From contig NC_063256.1 of assembly GCF_019578655.1 (NCBI RefSeq), positions 15,190,001 through 15,254,000 on the forward strand: a stretch of 64,000 nt of DNA, given 5' to 3'. The notes below the pieces were generated by a model. That model was not told where the DNA came from. It saw only the letters and a program-made list of their open reading frames with translations, and searched no databases. Shown here in pieces: positions 11,800-22,941 of the stretch. Position 1 is the first letter of the stretch; each line of letters opens with the position of its first letter. The DNA comes from Ricinus communis. Its lineage: Eukaryota > Streptophyta > Magnoliopsida > Malpighiales > Euphorbiaceae. A program made the translations under genes and the position numbers.

Positions 11800-13001
11800 C
11801 TAAAGTGCTTCTTTTTTATGTAATGAGTCTTCTTTGCTGGACTCATGGTGAAAAGCAAATGGTGGGGATTGATGACCATCCATCCTTCTTCCAAGCAAAT
11901 GGCTTCAAGTATCCGCTTAGAGGACTAATCGTCAAATTCCTCTTCCCAATGGTCAAGCAAGCTGCCAGTCTGATGGGCAAAACTCGCTCCTCATATATTT
12001 GCATGTAGTCATGATGCTCGAGGGGCTCTTCCAATTTGAAAGCTGGAGTTTCACCATTGGAAGGATCGACGTTTGGGCAATTTCTTCAGGAATGTCGATG
12101 GTTTTCTCCAGTCCTTGGCTTGGTTCACTTGCTAGAAGAAACTCGAGCTCCTCAAAGACTTCTTCATTGGATAGCTCATGCTCATCTTCCATCATCGAAG
12201 GGACTTATGGACAATCCACCAAAAATTCCTCTAACTGCAACTCAGCATCATCAACTGTACGTTCCTGTTGGTAGTCTTTTAGAGCAATCATGTTTGCCTC
12301 TTCCTTTTCTACTTCTATCTCCATGTTCAAGGAGACATCCTACACATAAGCATCATCATCAAACATAATAGATAAACCAAAAAAATTCTCACCTGAACAC
12401 AAAGTAACGGTGCTCAAATATTCCTCGGATTCAGTAGCGTTTGATGGAGTTCCCTATTGCTCTTTAGCTAGTAACTTGAAGATCAAGCCTACTTGATGCT
12501 TTATGTTCTCAATCGTGGCTTGTTTACCTTCAAGTACCATCTCTGTTTGTTGGAATCTATCCTCAAGACTTGTAAAAAGAACCTCATCATCAGCTCCTCT
12601 GACACTAACTCTTCATTTTGAGTTGAAGGTGCAAGATTAGGCTGCTGATGTGGTTGCTGAGATCCTGGTGGTTCTTGGCCATCTAAGCTCCATCCAAAGG
12701 GCGAATGAGTGCTCCACTCTTGATTGTAGGTGCTTCCATACAAGTCATTTGGCCAACTTCCCGTATAATTCACCTGTTCACAATTATAAGAACAATGAGT
12801 AAAATCACTATACAATGGACAATCATTACTCAAATGCAAACCACAACAAAATTCACAAAAAACTTGAGATGAAAGGATAGGAGTGAAGAGTTGATCGGTA
12901 GCCCTATGAAATGATTCCACTCGAGCTTCTAAAGATGCACGGGTATCCCAATTTTTAGCACTCTCTTGGTTCCTGATCCCATTTTCCAACGTGTCATACA
13001 A
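11800..13001 (-). pseudogene. Gag C-terminal fusion protein of element C, broken
   Basis: The minus-strand frame from 13001 matches the gag C-terminal half seen in B: the Cys-rich piece CCGLHLSNDCP, then the PPG-type linker. A frameshift near 12600 moves it into the frame that continues through a changed LRSGE motif (LCSGE here) to the family-specific acidic segment (EDEHELSNEE, 12195-11953) and the HHDYMQ region. The ATG used in B has been lost. No protease motif (D-T/S-G) is visible. The terminal stretch reads KPFAWKKDGW in one frame and, one base shifted, the frame ending KRFWEAP found in F2. Confidence 0.65.
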
Positions 13002-13148
13002 AGAGTTTAGTGTTGAACCTCCTCATCATCCACTACCTGAATCATAAACTTAACTAAATAAATATGTACAAACAAAACAGAAATAAATAAAAATAAAAAT
13101 AAATGGCTAAATTAACAAATAGCAAATTTTACTCTAGTTTTCAAACAT

Positions 13149-13166
13149 TCCCCGACAACGGCGCTA
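13149..13166 (-). other. Primer-binding site of C (tRNA-Asp type)
   Basis: On the + strand TCCCCGACAACGGCGCTA; on the minus strand this directly follows the 5' LTR end and matches plant tRNA-Asp except for two bases. Confidence 0.8.
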
Positions 13167-13172
13167 AAAACT

Positions 13173-14615
13173 TGATGGTTGCTATCTATGCAGCTACAAT
13201 CTAAGGCAGTGTACCTATCGATGCAGTTTAGCACTAATGGTGAGTATCAAGGTCATATTCCTCGGGAAAGTGAAAACCCAGAGTTACTCCTTTGTTCTCT
13301 ATTATATTAGCCTAAAATGAATGATGAATAATTCCTAAATTAACTAATAGCTACTCTAATTGGTATCTAACTACGGCTACTAGGGAAGGATTAAATCAAG
13401 TTAAGGAATAACCCCTTAGGAATTCTTGTCTTTAGGGAATGGAAACTAAAGATGGAATTGATTGATTGAATTCAATTTCCGTGGGAAAATCTCTAGGCAA
13501 TTAATGCCTTTCTCAAGGACACTAACATCTTAACTTAGATTAATTAGGTTGAAATCTCTTCCTAACCCTAATTATCCAAATTAGCATTATGTACCATTTA
13601 ACACTATTGAGAGTTGTTAATTCTCATTCCGATAGAACGAACACCCTATCTCTAGGCAAATTCAATTCTAGGTTGCAAAGGAAAATCCAAACCTAAACGT
13701 CTTTCTGAAGAACATTCAAATTCCAATAATCATTCAACAAGATATGAAGAACAAATCAATAAGCACTTCCATTGCAAACCAATATTGAAAATCAATACAT
13801 TCAATTCGAAAGTTAAGTACTAAAATCACTAGATAAAGAACCCCAATGGGTTAACAAGTTTAGCTAATCATATTCCTTAATAAAACCCACAAGAATTCAA
13901 TTACAACAATAAGTAAAGATAGAGAAACCCGAATACACCCTTGGATGAGAGTAAATAGCTCCAATTCCTCTTGCCTAATCTTGAATCAATTCTTGTTCCT
14001 CTTACTCGAATTGACACCAATCAACGAACCTCGCCCGATCTTCAATCTTTGAAGGGAATCCAATTAAAACCTTGGTCAAAGTCTCCTTTTTCCTTGGTTT
14101 CAGCTCAGAAAACCCTTAGAGAGAGAAAAATTAGGGTTTGGGACATTCTCCCCCGTCCTCCTTTTTTTTCCTCTTGCTCTTTGTTTTAATTAATTCATTC
14201 TGCCGCCGCGAACATGGTCGTGTTGATGCCCATGTTGGGAACATGGGCTGGTGTTGATGGGCGTGTTTAGAACATGGCCCCGTACTAATGCTCGTGTTAC
14301 TCTCTATGGTCGTGCTCCTTAACGCTTCTTTTTCTTTGATGTCAAATTCACCCAGCATGGCCCGTGCTGGGAACACGGTCAGTGTTAAAACCAACACGGC
14401 CATATTCAGATTAGGGATGCGCGAACTCGACTTGTTTCGGCAACTTTGACGTCCAATTTTGCTCCAATTCTTCCCTTTATCACTCTTTGACTTCTTTTAG
14501 ACCTAAAGCACACAAACAAATGCATAGGGTGAGTGTTGGGACCAATTCACATCCAAATGTACATAAATTATGCCTTAAAAATCCCTATTGAGATGTGCGT
14601 ATTCTACGCACATCA
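13173..14615 (-). repeat. Element C 5' LTR (family I)
   Basis: Length 1443 bp. It runs from TGATGGTTGC at the U5 end to CACATCA at the U3 end on the + strand. The palindrome cluster is at about 14210-14405. Its outer end is followed by the TSD TAGAG. Confidence 0.9.
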
Positions 14616-14620
14616 TAGAG

Positions 14621-15393
14621 CATCAAGTAGGCTTGATCTTCAAGTTGCTAGCTGCAGAACAATTGGGAACTCCATCAAACACTATTGAATCCGTGGAACA
14701 TTTGAGCGCCGTCACTTTGCGTTCAGGTGAGAAATTTTCTAGTTTATCTACTATGTTTGACGATGATGCTTATATGCAGGACGATTCTTTGAACATGGAG
14801 ATAGAATCAGAAAAGGAAGAGGCGAACATGATTCCTCTGAAAGAGTACCAACAAGAACATATAATTGATGAAGCTGAGTTGCAGTTACAGGAATTTTTGG
14901 TGGATTTTCCACAAGTCCCTTCGATGATGGAAGATGAGCACGAGTTATCCAATGAAGAAGTCTTGGAGGAGCTCGATCTCCTTCTAGCAAGTGAACCAAG
15001 CCAAGGACTAGGGAAAACCATTGACATTCCTGAAGAAATTGCCCAACCGTTGATCCTTCCAATTGGTGAAACTTCTTCTTTCAAATTGGAAGAGCCCCTA
15101 GAGCATCATGACTACATGCTATTATACGAGGAGCGAGTTTTGTTCACCATACTAGCAGCTTGCTTGAGAGTCGGGAAGAGGAAATTGACGATTATCCCTC
15201 TAGGCAGATACTTGAAGCCATTTGCCTGGAAGAAGGATGGATGGTCGTCGATCACGTCTGTTTGCTTTTCACCATGAGTCCAGCTAAGAAGACTGATCAC
15301 ATAAAAAAGAAGCGCTTTTGGGAGGCACCCCAAATTCTATTTTTCATTTTTAATATTCTACTCTTTCATTTTGAAACATTTTATTGGTTTTAA
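14621..15393 (+). pseudogene. Gag C-terminal fusion of element B, second part
   Basis: Continues the gag frame after the C insertion (HQVGLIFKLLA), then VTLRSGEKF, which corresponds to the ITLRSGK motif of Tat/Athila gag, then an acidic, Glu-rich region of about 130 residues without a recognised domain. Near 15155 two frames are both open: one ends KPFAWKKDGW...CFSP and stops at 15277, the other runs on through MSPAKKTDHIKKKRFWEAP. A third frame of the same DNA reads EALLGGTPN, like the GRQP-type end of Tat/Athila pol. This suggests the family arose by deletion joining gag to the last codons of pol. Confidence 0.62.
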
Positions 15394-15483
15394 GTTTAAT
15401 TATTATTTTCAATTCGATTATTTCTTTATTTTATTATTTTCAGATTCTCTTAGTTGAGCATCCCATGCGGGGTATCCATAACA

Positions 15484-17520
15484 TTTTACACTGAGGAGGA
15501 TGTAGCTGGGGAGGTATATAGTGGCTGTATACACAAGCCTGGTGTGTCATATCCGCAGATGTGGGCTGAGATTTCTGATGACATTGAGGGGTACAGTGCC
15601 AGCCAGTCCAAGGCGTCTAACTTGCCTGAGGGACTGTGGTACTTGCATGCATTGCTAACTAGGACCATCATTGGCAGGGTAGACAGCGGTGGTGTAGTGA
15701 CCCAGCCGGACCTGTTTATACTTTACAGCATGCACTAGAGCCAGTCAGTCGACATAGGATACTTGTTGGCTAGACAGATCAGTGCCTTCTGCAATAACTC
15801 AAAGAAGGTATTTTTCTATTTTGGGACTTACATTACTCGGCTGGCTAGGAGCTTAGGGGTTTTGGAGGAGGCAGTACCATATTTGATAGAGTTGGGGGTG
15901 ATGGAGACTTTAGGACTTCCCCAGTTGGTCAGTATGGGGATGGTGACTCGTAGGCAGGGTCCACTAGGACCACAGTATAGATGGAGGAGTTCTCTCTTGG
16001 CAGCATACAGAGAGGAGCGACTTGCCCTATGAGCCCCTGGTACATAAGATGTTCTAGCTCCTTCTTTTGATATTCCAGAGTCTTCCTCCAGACCATCTAC
16101 TTCAGCTCCTTCTGGGTCTTCTTCAGCTGTTTTAGGAGTCTCCCCTATTGAGTTTAGAGAGCTGCAGTGATGCAATAAAGACAAGAATTACAAATGATCC
16201 TTTAAGCTTTCAAGGAAGTCCAATGACAAGATCCAAGTCCAAAAGGATGCAAGAAGCTTTGTTGGGCTTAATTAAAGACATTTGGAATGTTCAAACACAA
16301 CAAGGCTCAGCCCAAGATTTAGGATTGCAAAAAGGATCCAAAATCATCATTTTAGTGCAATAAGTTTGGGCTGAACTCATAGATCCAATAAGATTCATTT
16401 GAAGCCTTTTTATTTTCATTTTTATTAAGTTTTTCTTAAGTTATGGTGTGATTAGTTATCTTTTAGAGTTACAAAATGGATGCACATAATTAGTCATAAT
16501 TTGGAGTTGCAAAATGGATGCACATAATTAGTTGTCATTTGGGAGTTACAAAATGAGTGACATCAATGTAAAAACAACCACTTTTAATAAGTTTTAAGGG
16601 GAATTAAAGGGAAAAACGTGGGGAAGCTCAAAAGACATCCATTTAGCTTTCTTTGTCTTGTCTTGGCTATAAATATCAAAGCCAAATCCATTTGTAAATA
16701 TAGAATTTTTAATGATAATCTTTGTTTGCTCTTTGTGAGTGTTTTTGCTTAAGTTCTTGCATGAACTTTGAATTTATCAAACTGTTTTTAGTTTGTGGCG
16801 TTCTTTAACCAAAATCTTGTGTTTGATTCTTAATTTATCAAATCATACTTGGTTTGTGGCGTTTGGAGTTGAATTCAAGTGCTAGTTTTATTGTTGGAAC
16901 TAGTTTTTCCTAACTTCACTTGAGGAGATCCTTGGGTTTTAGAATCATCTTGATTGGAGGGTGTTTTCTTGCATTCTATATGTATCATAAGTCATTAGTT
17001 ATTGGGGTGTGTGGTTGCTAAGATGATGATTTCCTATCATGCAGCATAGAGTGCTGAGGTTGGCAGAGGAGCAGTAGCAGCACTTTATTCGAGTAGAGGC
17101 TTTTCAGCAAGACCTTTTACAGTGTAAGGCTGAGTTTCAGAGCCAGATGATGGCTCAGTTTGAGAGGCAGAGGGCTATGCTTTAGGTCCTGATTGAGCAG
17201 GGAGGTAGGTTAGAAGCCTCTATGGCCATTGATATTTTTGATGATATTTTTGGTACAGATTATGCCCCTGCCAGTCTACGGAGCCGGGTTCCAGTACAAA
17301 GCCATTTTGACATCCCTCTAGCGGATGATCTAGCTGACCCTTCTTCTCTGACTGAGCATCCTTCACTAGAGAAGCCTGATGAGCCTCCTACTAACATTGT
17401 TCCTGCCGACCCACCAGCTCCTGCAGGTGACACTACTCCGACCCTCGGCACCACCTCCACCACGACTAGCTGCTTGATATCCCTGATGATGCACCTCTTT
17501 TCTCTCCGGAGCCATAGTCA
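15484..17520 (+). pseudogene. Athila-type ORF of element B, interrupted by a solo LTR
   Basis: Frames at 15454-15738 and 15763-16032 match the middle of the Athila-type ORF (SKASNLPEGLWYL, YITRLARSLGVLEE). The solo LTR at 16168-17039 cuts it. The C-terminal part resumes at 17045 (FIRVEAFQQDLL, a coiled-coil-like stretch, then Pro/Thr-rich sequence) and ends near 17510. The N-terminal part present in C and D is missing. The start at 15484-15500 joins 3' UTR-type sequence (ACATTTTACACTGAGG, as in F) to coding sequence, so an internal deletion or template switch fused the two. Confidence 0.62.
16168..17039 (+). mobile_element. Solo LTR of a second CRM-like chromovirus, in B
   Basis: Length 872 bp, TGATGCAATAAAG to TTTCCTATCA, flanked by TGCAG at 16163-16167 and 17040-17044. 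It carries a TATA box CTATAAATA at 16667-16675. Like the LTR of A it begins with coding-like sequence (SPMTRSKSKRMQEALLG) that would be the C-terminus of the polyprotein, so it belongs to a related but distinct family. Confidence 0.88.
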
Positions 17521-19007
17521 GGGGAGTATTAGTTTTTTTTTCCTATTTCATTTCTTATATAACACTGGGGACAGTGTGTCCTTCAAGTGTGGGGTGGGTG
17601 ATAGTTATATACACTTGTTTTCTTATATTTTGTTTATCTTTTAGCTTTATTTATCTTATGTGTTTTTTATTTTGTTTTTATTGTTCTTATATATAAAATG
17701 TGGATCCTTTTCTAGTGTATATATTGCATTTCATTTATCCCATCTCAGTTATTTGTTTATTCTTTGTGTAATTTTTTTTAAAATTTTAAAAATTTTTCAC
17801 GTTGTTTCGATGCTCTTACTGTTGACTTACTTTTAAAACTTGTTTATTTCCATGTGATCGGGTAAAACCGATAGTGTTGAGTCTTGCGAAAGAATGTAAG
17901 TTATTTAGTTTGAGTTTTGCACTAAGTTTCTTTGGTTTATTTAATTCTGTTTTGATGATTTTTGTTTGGAACCTACTCAAAAAGCACGCTTGTGAGAAAT
18001 TGAGCCTCAATTGTAAGCATACACTTTATATGCTTTTATTTATTTCTTGTTCAGAGTGCCAATTACTGTTTTTACTTTTAGAACTTGCTTGGTAATGCTT
18101 ATGAGGGCCACAAGGAGAGTTTAACACTTTGGTATGATAGAGGCACTTAGGTTTTTCATTCTAGCCAAATAGCCTCCATTCGTTTATTGATTCACTAGAT
18201 AACCCATACTTTCATCATTTCTATCATATTTCATTACCACTTAGTTTTATTCTGCTTTGGGCTATGATTTTGCATATGAGTTGTTTTTATTGGGAATTTT
18301 TGTTTTGGGAATAGCGTTGGAAACTCGTAGTAGCTTCCATCAATCCAAAAAAAATTTACTCTATTATGTGAATGTTTCTTCGCTTATATATATAAAAAAA
18401 TAATAATAATATAATAATAATAATAAAAAGAATAAGAGGAAGGGTGATGAAAAGAAAGAAAGTAAGTGAGCTAGTTGTTTAATTGCTTTTGGGAGTTTAC
18501 ATTTTGACTTGATTCCTATTTCCCACCTTGGGCTACTGTTCGTTGTTTATCCCTTGTGATTATTGTGGCTTGTGTGCAGGTCATTTATCTCATTGCAGAA
18601 CACCATAGGTTAAACTATTACCAAATTTATCTACCCCTACCTAATTCTCGTTACAACCCTTATAAAGACCTCTTGACATGGTTGTTGACTCTTCATAAGT
18701 GGTAGGAGTAGGATTTAAGAGCAAGCATATAGTAAGTAAGGCAGTATTTGATGCATTAAGCGATTAAACACTACCCTTTAAACACTTTGAGTGATTTAGA
18801 ATGAATCTTGTGAGGAGTTGGTTCTGAATAATTTTGTTCAGATAGTATTTTGTGAATCATTAACATCTTGGTTGTGATACTTGAATTAATTGCTTCGTTT
18901 CTTTTTGCTTGACTTATCCTTGTTAAGGATATGTGCAGGGGCTCTCTAGCTTGTTTATCAGTTTAAGTGTTGTTCCTTAGTAGATTATTTTCCTTATTTT
19001 ACTTTTT
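17521..19007 (+). other. Long 3' untranslated region of B
   Basis: No supported ORF. It contains the conserved dyad ACACTGGGGACAGTGT (17572-17587), a second dyad at 17857-17872, and an AT/TAA microsatellite at about 18385-18429. The sequence is collinear with the minus strand of C at 7536-8980. Confidence 0.6.
17857..17872 (+). other. Conserved 3'-UTR dyad, family I
   Basis: ATCGGGTAAAACCGAT has 5-bp arms and a 6-base loop. C has the same arms (8680-8695, minus strand). F (36722-36737) has ACCGG/CCGGT instead, so the second base pair changed from T-A to C-G with pairing kept. In F2 (57546-57561) the outer pair is lost. Could be an RNA signal or a DNA site. Confidence 0.45.
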
Positions 19008-19046
19008 ATTGCTTGAGGACAAGCAATGAGCTAATGTGGGGTGATT
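19008..19046 (+). other. PPT-proximal hairpin and polypurine tract of B
   Basis: ATTGCTTGAGGACAAGCAAT at 19008-19027 is an 8-bp perfect hairpin; ATGTGGGGTGATT then leads directly into the 3' LTR at 19047. The purine-rich block serves as plus-strand primer in LTR retrotransposons. Confidence 0.7.
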
Positions 19047-20478
19047 TGATGTGCGTAGAATACACACATCTAAATAGGGTTTTTAAGGCTGATTTTTTAT
19101 ACATTTCGATGTGAATTGGTCCCAACACTCACCCTATGCATCTATTTGTGTGCATTAGGTCCAAAAGAAGTCAAAGAGTAATAAGGGGAAGAATTGGAGC
19201 AGAATTGAACGTCGAAGTTGCCAAAACAAGTCAAGTTTGTGCATGAGGAAGCTGAACACGACCGTGTTGGTTTTAACACTGGCCGTGTTCCCAACACATT
19301 CTGAAGAGCAAGCCGTGTTCCCAACACGGGCACTAAGACGGGCCATGTTAGGTGCATTTGACAACAGGAAAAAGAAGCGTTAAGGAGCACGACAGAGAGT
19401 AACACGGCCATCAGCATGGGGCCATGTTCCCGACACGCCCACCAATATCAGGCCGTGTTCCCAACACGGGCATCAACAAGGCTATGTTCATGGCAGCTGG
19501 ACGAATTAATTAAAAGAAAGAAAAGAGGGAAACGAGAAAAAAGGGGGGTGAGGACGTGCCAAATTCTTTTTTTTCTCCCTCTAAGGGTTTTCTTCGGAGA
19601 TTGAAGATTGGGCGAGGTTCGTTGATTGGTTTCAATTCGAGCAAGAGGAACAAGAATCAATTCAAGATTAGGCAAGAGGAATTGGAGTTGTTTACTCTCA
19701 TCCAAGGGTGTATTCGGGTTTCTCTACCTTTACTCATTGTTGTAACTGAATTCTTGTGGGTTTTGATAATGAACATGATTAGCTAAACTTGTTAACCCAT
19801 TAGGGTTCTTTATCTAGGGATTTTTGTACTTAACTTTTGAATTGAATGTATTGATTTTCAATATTGGTTTGCAATAGAAGTGCTTATTGATTTGTTCTTC
19901 ATATCTTGTTGAATGATTATTGGAATTTGAATGTTCTTGAGAAAGACGTTTAGGTTTGGATTGTCCTTTGCAACCTAGAATTGAATTCGCCTAAAGATAG
20001 GGTGTTCGTTCTACCGGATTGAGAAGTAATAACTCTCAATAGTGTTAAATGGTACATAATGCTAATTTGGATAATTAGAGTTAGGAAGAGATTTCAACCT
20101 AATTAATCTAAGTTAAGATGTTAGTGTCCTTGAGAAAGGCGTTAATTGCATAGAGATTTTCCCACGAAATTGAATTCAAGCAATCAATTCCATCTTTAGT
20201 TTCCATTCCCTAAAGACAAGAATTCCCAAGGGTTTATTCCTTAACTTGAATTAATCCTTCCCTAGTAGCCGTAGTTAGATAACAATTAAAGTAGCTTTAG
20301 TTCATTTCGTATTTAGTATTCAACGCCATTTTTAAGATTAGATAACAGAGAAGATTGAGTAGGTTTACGTTCACACGTTCTTTGGGGAATACGACACTTG
20401 GTACTCGTCGTTAGCTATACTCCACCAATAGGTACACTGCCTTAGGTTGTAGTCTTGCTTTAGGATTGACCGCTATCA
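19047..20478 (+). repeat. Element B 3' LTR (family I)
   Basis: Length 1432 bp, TGATGTGCG to CTATCA. The palindrome cluster is at about 19250-19480. The outer end is followed by the TSD TTAGA and then the rest of element A's 5' LTR. Confidence 0.92.
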
Positions 20479-20483
20479 TTAGA

Positions 20484-20611
20484 TTTTGGGGCGACAATTC
20501 AAACTTATTGGTAATGGTGCTTCCTCTTAAATAGGGAGAGCATTTATTAGTTTGAGTTTCTCACCATTGCTCATCTTGGTGTTTGAACGTATCCGGTTCG
20601 AGTTCGTATCA
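20484..20611 (+). repeat. Element A 5' LTR, right part
   Basis: These 128 bp, starting TTTTGGGGCGAC and ending GTTCGTATCA, match the end of the 3' LTR (27658-27785). Confidence 0.92.
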
Positions 20612-20613
20612 TT

Positions 20614-20625
20614 TGGTATCAGAGC
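20614..20625 (+). other. Primer-binding site of A (initiator tRNA-Met)
   Basis: TGGTATCAGAGC, two bases after the LTR end, is the standard plant initiator tRNA-Met site. About 625 bp of untranslated leader follow before the gag ATG at 21251; I see nothing else in that leader. Confidence 0.92.
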
Positions 20626-21250
20626 TAAACTTGTAAGTTTGGTTTACTTTCTTTTCATTTAAGGGTCTGTCTTCTATTTCATCTCAATTTCTGTTCGTAT
20701 CATTATAAAGAAAAGTATACTATTTTCTTTGCTGCCCGCATACCAAGGCAGATTTCCAAAAAAAAGAAGGAAAGGAATAGAAAACTAACCCTAACCGTTT
20801 ATGTTGGGTGGTTCTTGAAGAATTGATTCTTGATTGATTCATTCCGCAATTCTTTTTAATTGATTGGAGCTGATCTTCATTCTTGAAATTTTGATTTGGG
20901 TAATTTTTTTGTTTTCTCTTAAAAAGCTTTTCTTTTGGGTTAATTGAGTCTTGTTCGATTAGTTGTAAGCTTGTTTCGTTCACACGCTTATAATTCATTT
21001 TATTGATTCACGAGTGTTCTATTGAACTTCAGAATTAATAAACATTAAGAGGTTGTGAAAGACTTCTTTTTATGATTACTAGAACAATTTGATTTAATTT
21101 CTATAAGGAATTCAATTCTTTGTGAGTGAAACACGTGAGGGAGTGATCTTTTCTTGTTTTGCCTTTGACTATAAGAAGCCTCCAGAGTATAACACTTGAT
21201 GATGTCTTTTTCTTTTTTTTTGTTTTCTTTTCTAGTCTTTTGGGTTAACC

Positions 21251-22203
21251 ATGTCACCTGAACAGCAATTGACTTTGGAAAATTTAGCTTCTACATTGAT
21301 AGATGTAGTAGAACATATGCAAAGACAATTTCAAAAACAAGATGACAAATTAACTAGGTTATTGAATGATATGCCTAAAACATCTAAAGGGGACGGTTTT
21401 GATAATGACCTAGAAAGTGAGTCTAAAGGATCTAGACATAGTCTCCAACCCAAAATTGACACCAATTTGGGTAGTATTAAGATGAAAATACCATCTTTTC
21501 ATGGAAAGAGTGACTCTGAAGCTTATTTGGAGTGAGAAAAGAAGGTCGAAAGGGTTTCTGAATGTCATAACTATAATAAGTATAATAAGGTTAAACTTGC
21601 GTAGCTGAATTTTATGATTATGCTGCCATTTGGTAGGATTAATTGGTGAGTGGTCATAGGCGTTATGGGGAACCCGAAGTTGGTCCTTGGGATGAGGTTA
21701 AACGCATTATGCGTAAAAGGTTTGTGCAATTGCACTACCAAAGGGATTTGTACAACAAGTTACAAAATTTAGTACAAGGTAGTAAGAGTGTTGAGGAGTA
21801 TTGGCAATCTATAGAGATAGCTATGATTAGAGCCAATATAGATGAGGATACGGAAGCCACAATAGCAAGATTTCTGCATGGTTTGAATCGTGATATTGCT
21901 AATATAATTGAATTGCAGCATTATGTAGAGATGGAGGACATGTTGCACATGGCTGTAAAGGTGGAGAAGCAAATAAAAACCAAGAGCAAAAGTGCTACCC
22001 CTAGCTCAAAATGGAGTAACACATGGAAAGGGAGCAACTAGCCCCCTAACAAGGGTCGTAAGGCATCAAAGGACATCAAGGCAGCCCCTAAATTGGATGT
22101 TAACACTAAGCCAATGACGCAAAGTGACCTCAAATCAAAGAAAGTGCAATGCTTCAAGTGTCTGGGGTATGGGCGTATATCTTCCTAATGTCCAAGCAAG
22201 CGA
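21251..22203 (+). pseudogene. Gag of element A
   Basis: ATG at 21251. The N-terminal coiled-coil-like region is followed by LGSIKMKIPSFHGK, the usual start of a chromovirus capsid. A stop at 21535 and a frameshift interrupt it; capsid sequence resumes at about 21650 (VKRIMRKRFVQLHYQRDLYN through VEEYW). The single zinc knuckle is at 22150-22191 but is damaged: the His is Arg and the codon before the last Cys is TAA. The protein would package the element's RNA. The copy cannot make it. Confidence 0.85.
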
Positions 22204-22224
22204 ACCATGGCAATTCGAAGTGGT

Positions 22225-22767
22225 AAAATGGTCTTTGAGAGTGATGAAGAATCCGAACCTGGTGAGGAGGATTACCTAGACATGCCTGAGTTGGAGGATT
22301 GTGCTAATGTGCAATTGGGTTAGGTTAATAATGTACTTGTAACCTTTAAAGCTCTTAATTTACAACCAGTTGATGATGATGCTCAAAGGGAAAACATATT
22401 CCATACTACATGTAAAGTACAAAACTATGATACTAATTGTAATTTAATCATTGATGGGGGTAGTTGTACTAATGTAGCAAGTGCTATGATGGTTTATAAA
22501 TTTAAGCTTCTAACTATTAAGCACCCTAAGCCATACACCTTGCAATGGCTCAATGATCAAAGTGGAATTAGAGTTACTAAGAAGTATCATGATGAGGTAC
22601 TATGTGAGGTTGTTCCTATGCATGCATGTCATATGTTGCTAGGTAGACCATGGTTATATGATAGATCTATAATTCATAATGGTCGAACCAATGCTTATTC
22701 TCTTATAATGGATGGAAAACCATATGTTTTGGCACCATTAAGTCCTAAAGAAGTTTGTGAATTATAA
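22225..22767 (+). pseudogene. Protease region of element A
   Basis: Follows gag in the same polyprotein. The aspartic protease motif reads LIIDGGSCTNVAS with the catalytic Asp at 22453-22455 and DGGS instead of the more common DTGA/DSGA, which is usual in this plant clade. The C-terminal part includes ACHMLLGRPW, typical of the linker to RT in plant chromoviruses. A stop TAG is present near 22321. About 170 bp of spacer after 22767 lead to the solo LTR insertion. Confidence 0.8.
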
Positions 22768-22941
22768 AAAGTTGTAAAGGACCAAATGGAAGCATATAAG
22801 AAAGAAAAAAATAAAGTGTGAGAGTGCACATGAAAAAGAAAAGGTGCACAAGTAAAAGGGGAGTTGTGTGGAAAATAATGAGGGGCGAGAGCAAAGAGTG
22901 GTAAAAGGAGAGTTTAATGAGGGTTTGTGCAAGAATGTGAG

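Larger units (their letters stand above)
6042..14615 (-). mobile_element. Retrotransposon C: family-I element inserted in B, reverse orientation
   Basis: Flanked by TAGAG at 6037-6041 and 14616-14620. LTRs are 6042-7495 (3') and 13173-14615 (5'). The PBS is on the minus strand beside 13173 and the PPT beside 7495. Internal order on the minus strand is gag C-terminal fusion, a leader region with palindromes and a TATA-like box, Athila-type ORF, 3' untranslated region. It is 8574 bp with no further insertion seen. It has no pol genes, like B. Confidence 0.9.
3795..20478 (+). mobile_element. Retrotransposon B: non-autonomous Tat/Athila-like element in the 5' LTR of A
   Basis: Starts TGATGTGC and ends CTATCA, flanked by TTAGA at 3790-3794 and 20479-20483. 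LTRs are 3795-5265 and 19047-20478. The PBS is tRNA-Asp type. The internal region encodes the C-terminal half of a Tat/Athila gag fused to a family-specific segment, then an Athila-type ORF, then a long 3' untranslated part. No protease, RT, RNase H or integrase is visible, so it must have moved with proteins from a relative. Element C (6042-14615) and a solo LTR (16168-17039) are inserted in it; without them it is about 7.2 kb. Confidence 0.9.

Noticed and set aside
12036..12368. Plus-strand frames at 11999-12368 and similar antisense frames at 14751-15084 and 37608-37975
   Set aside because: They are antisense shadows of the family-I protein, and in the last case run into spacer subrepeats.
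20614..20625. tRNA-like sequences near LTRs
   Set aside because: They are 12-18 bp primer-binding sites complementary to tRNA 3' ends, not tRNA genes; no cloverleaf sequence is present.
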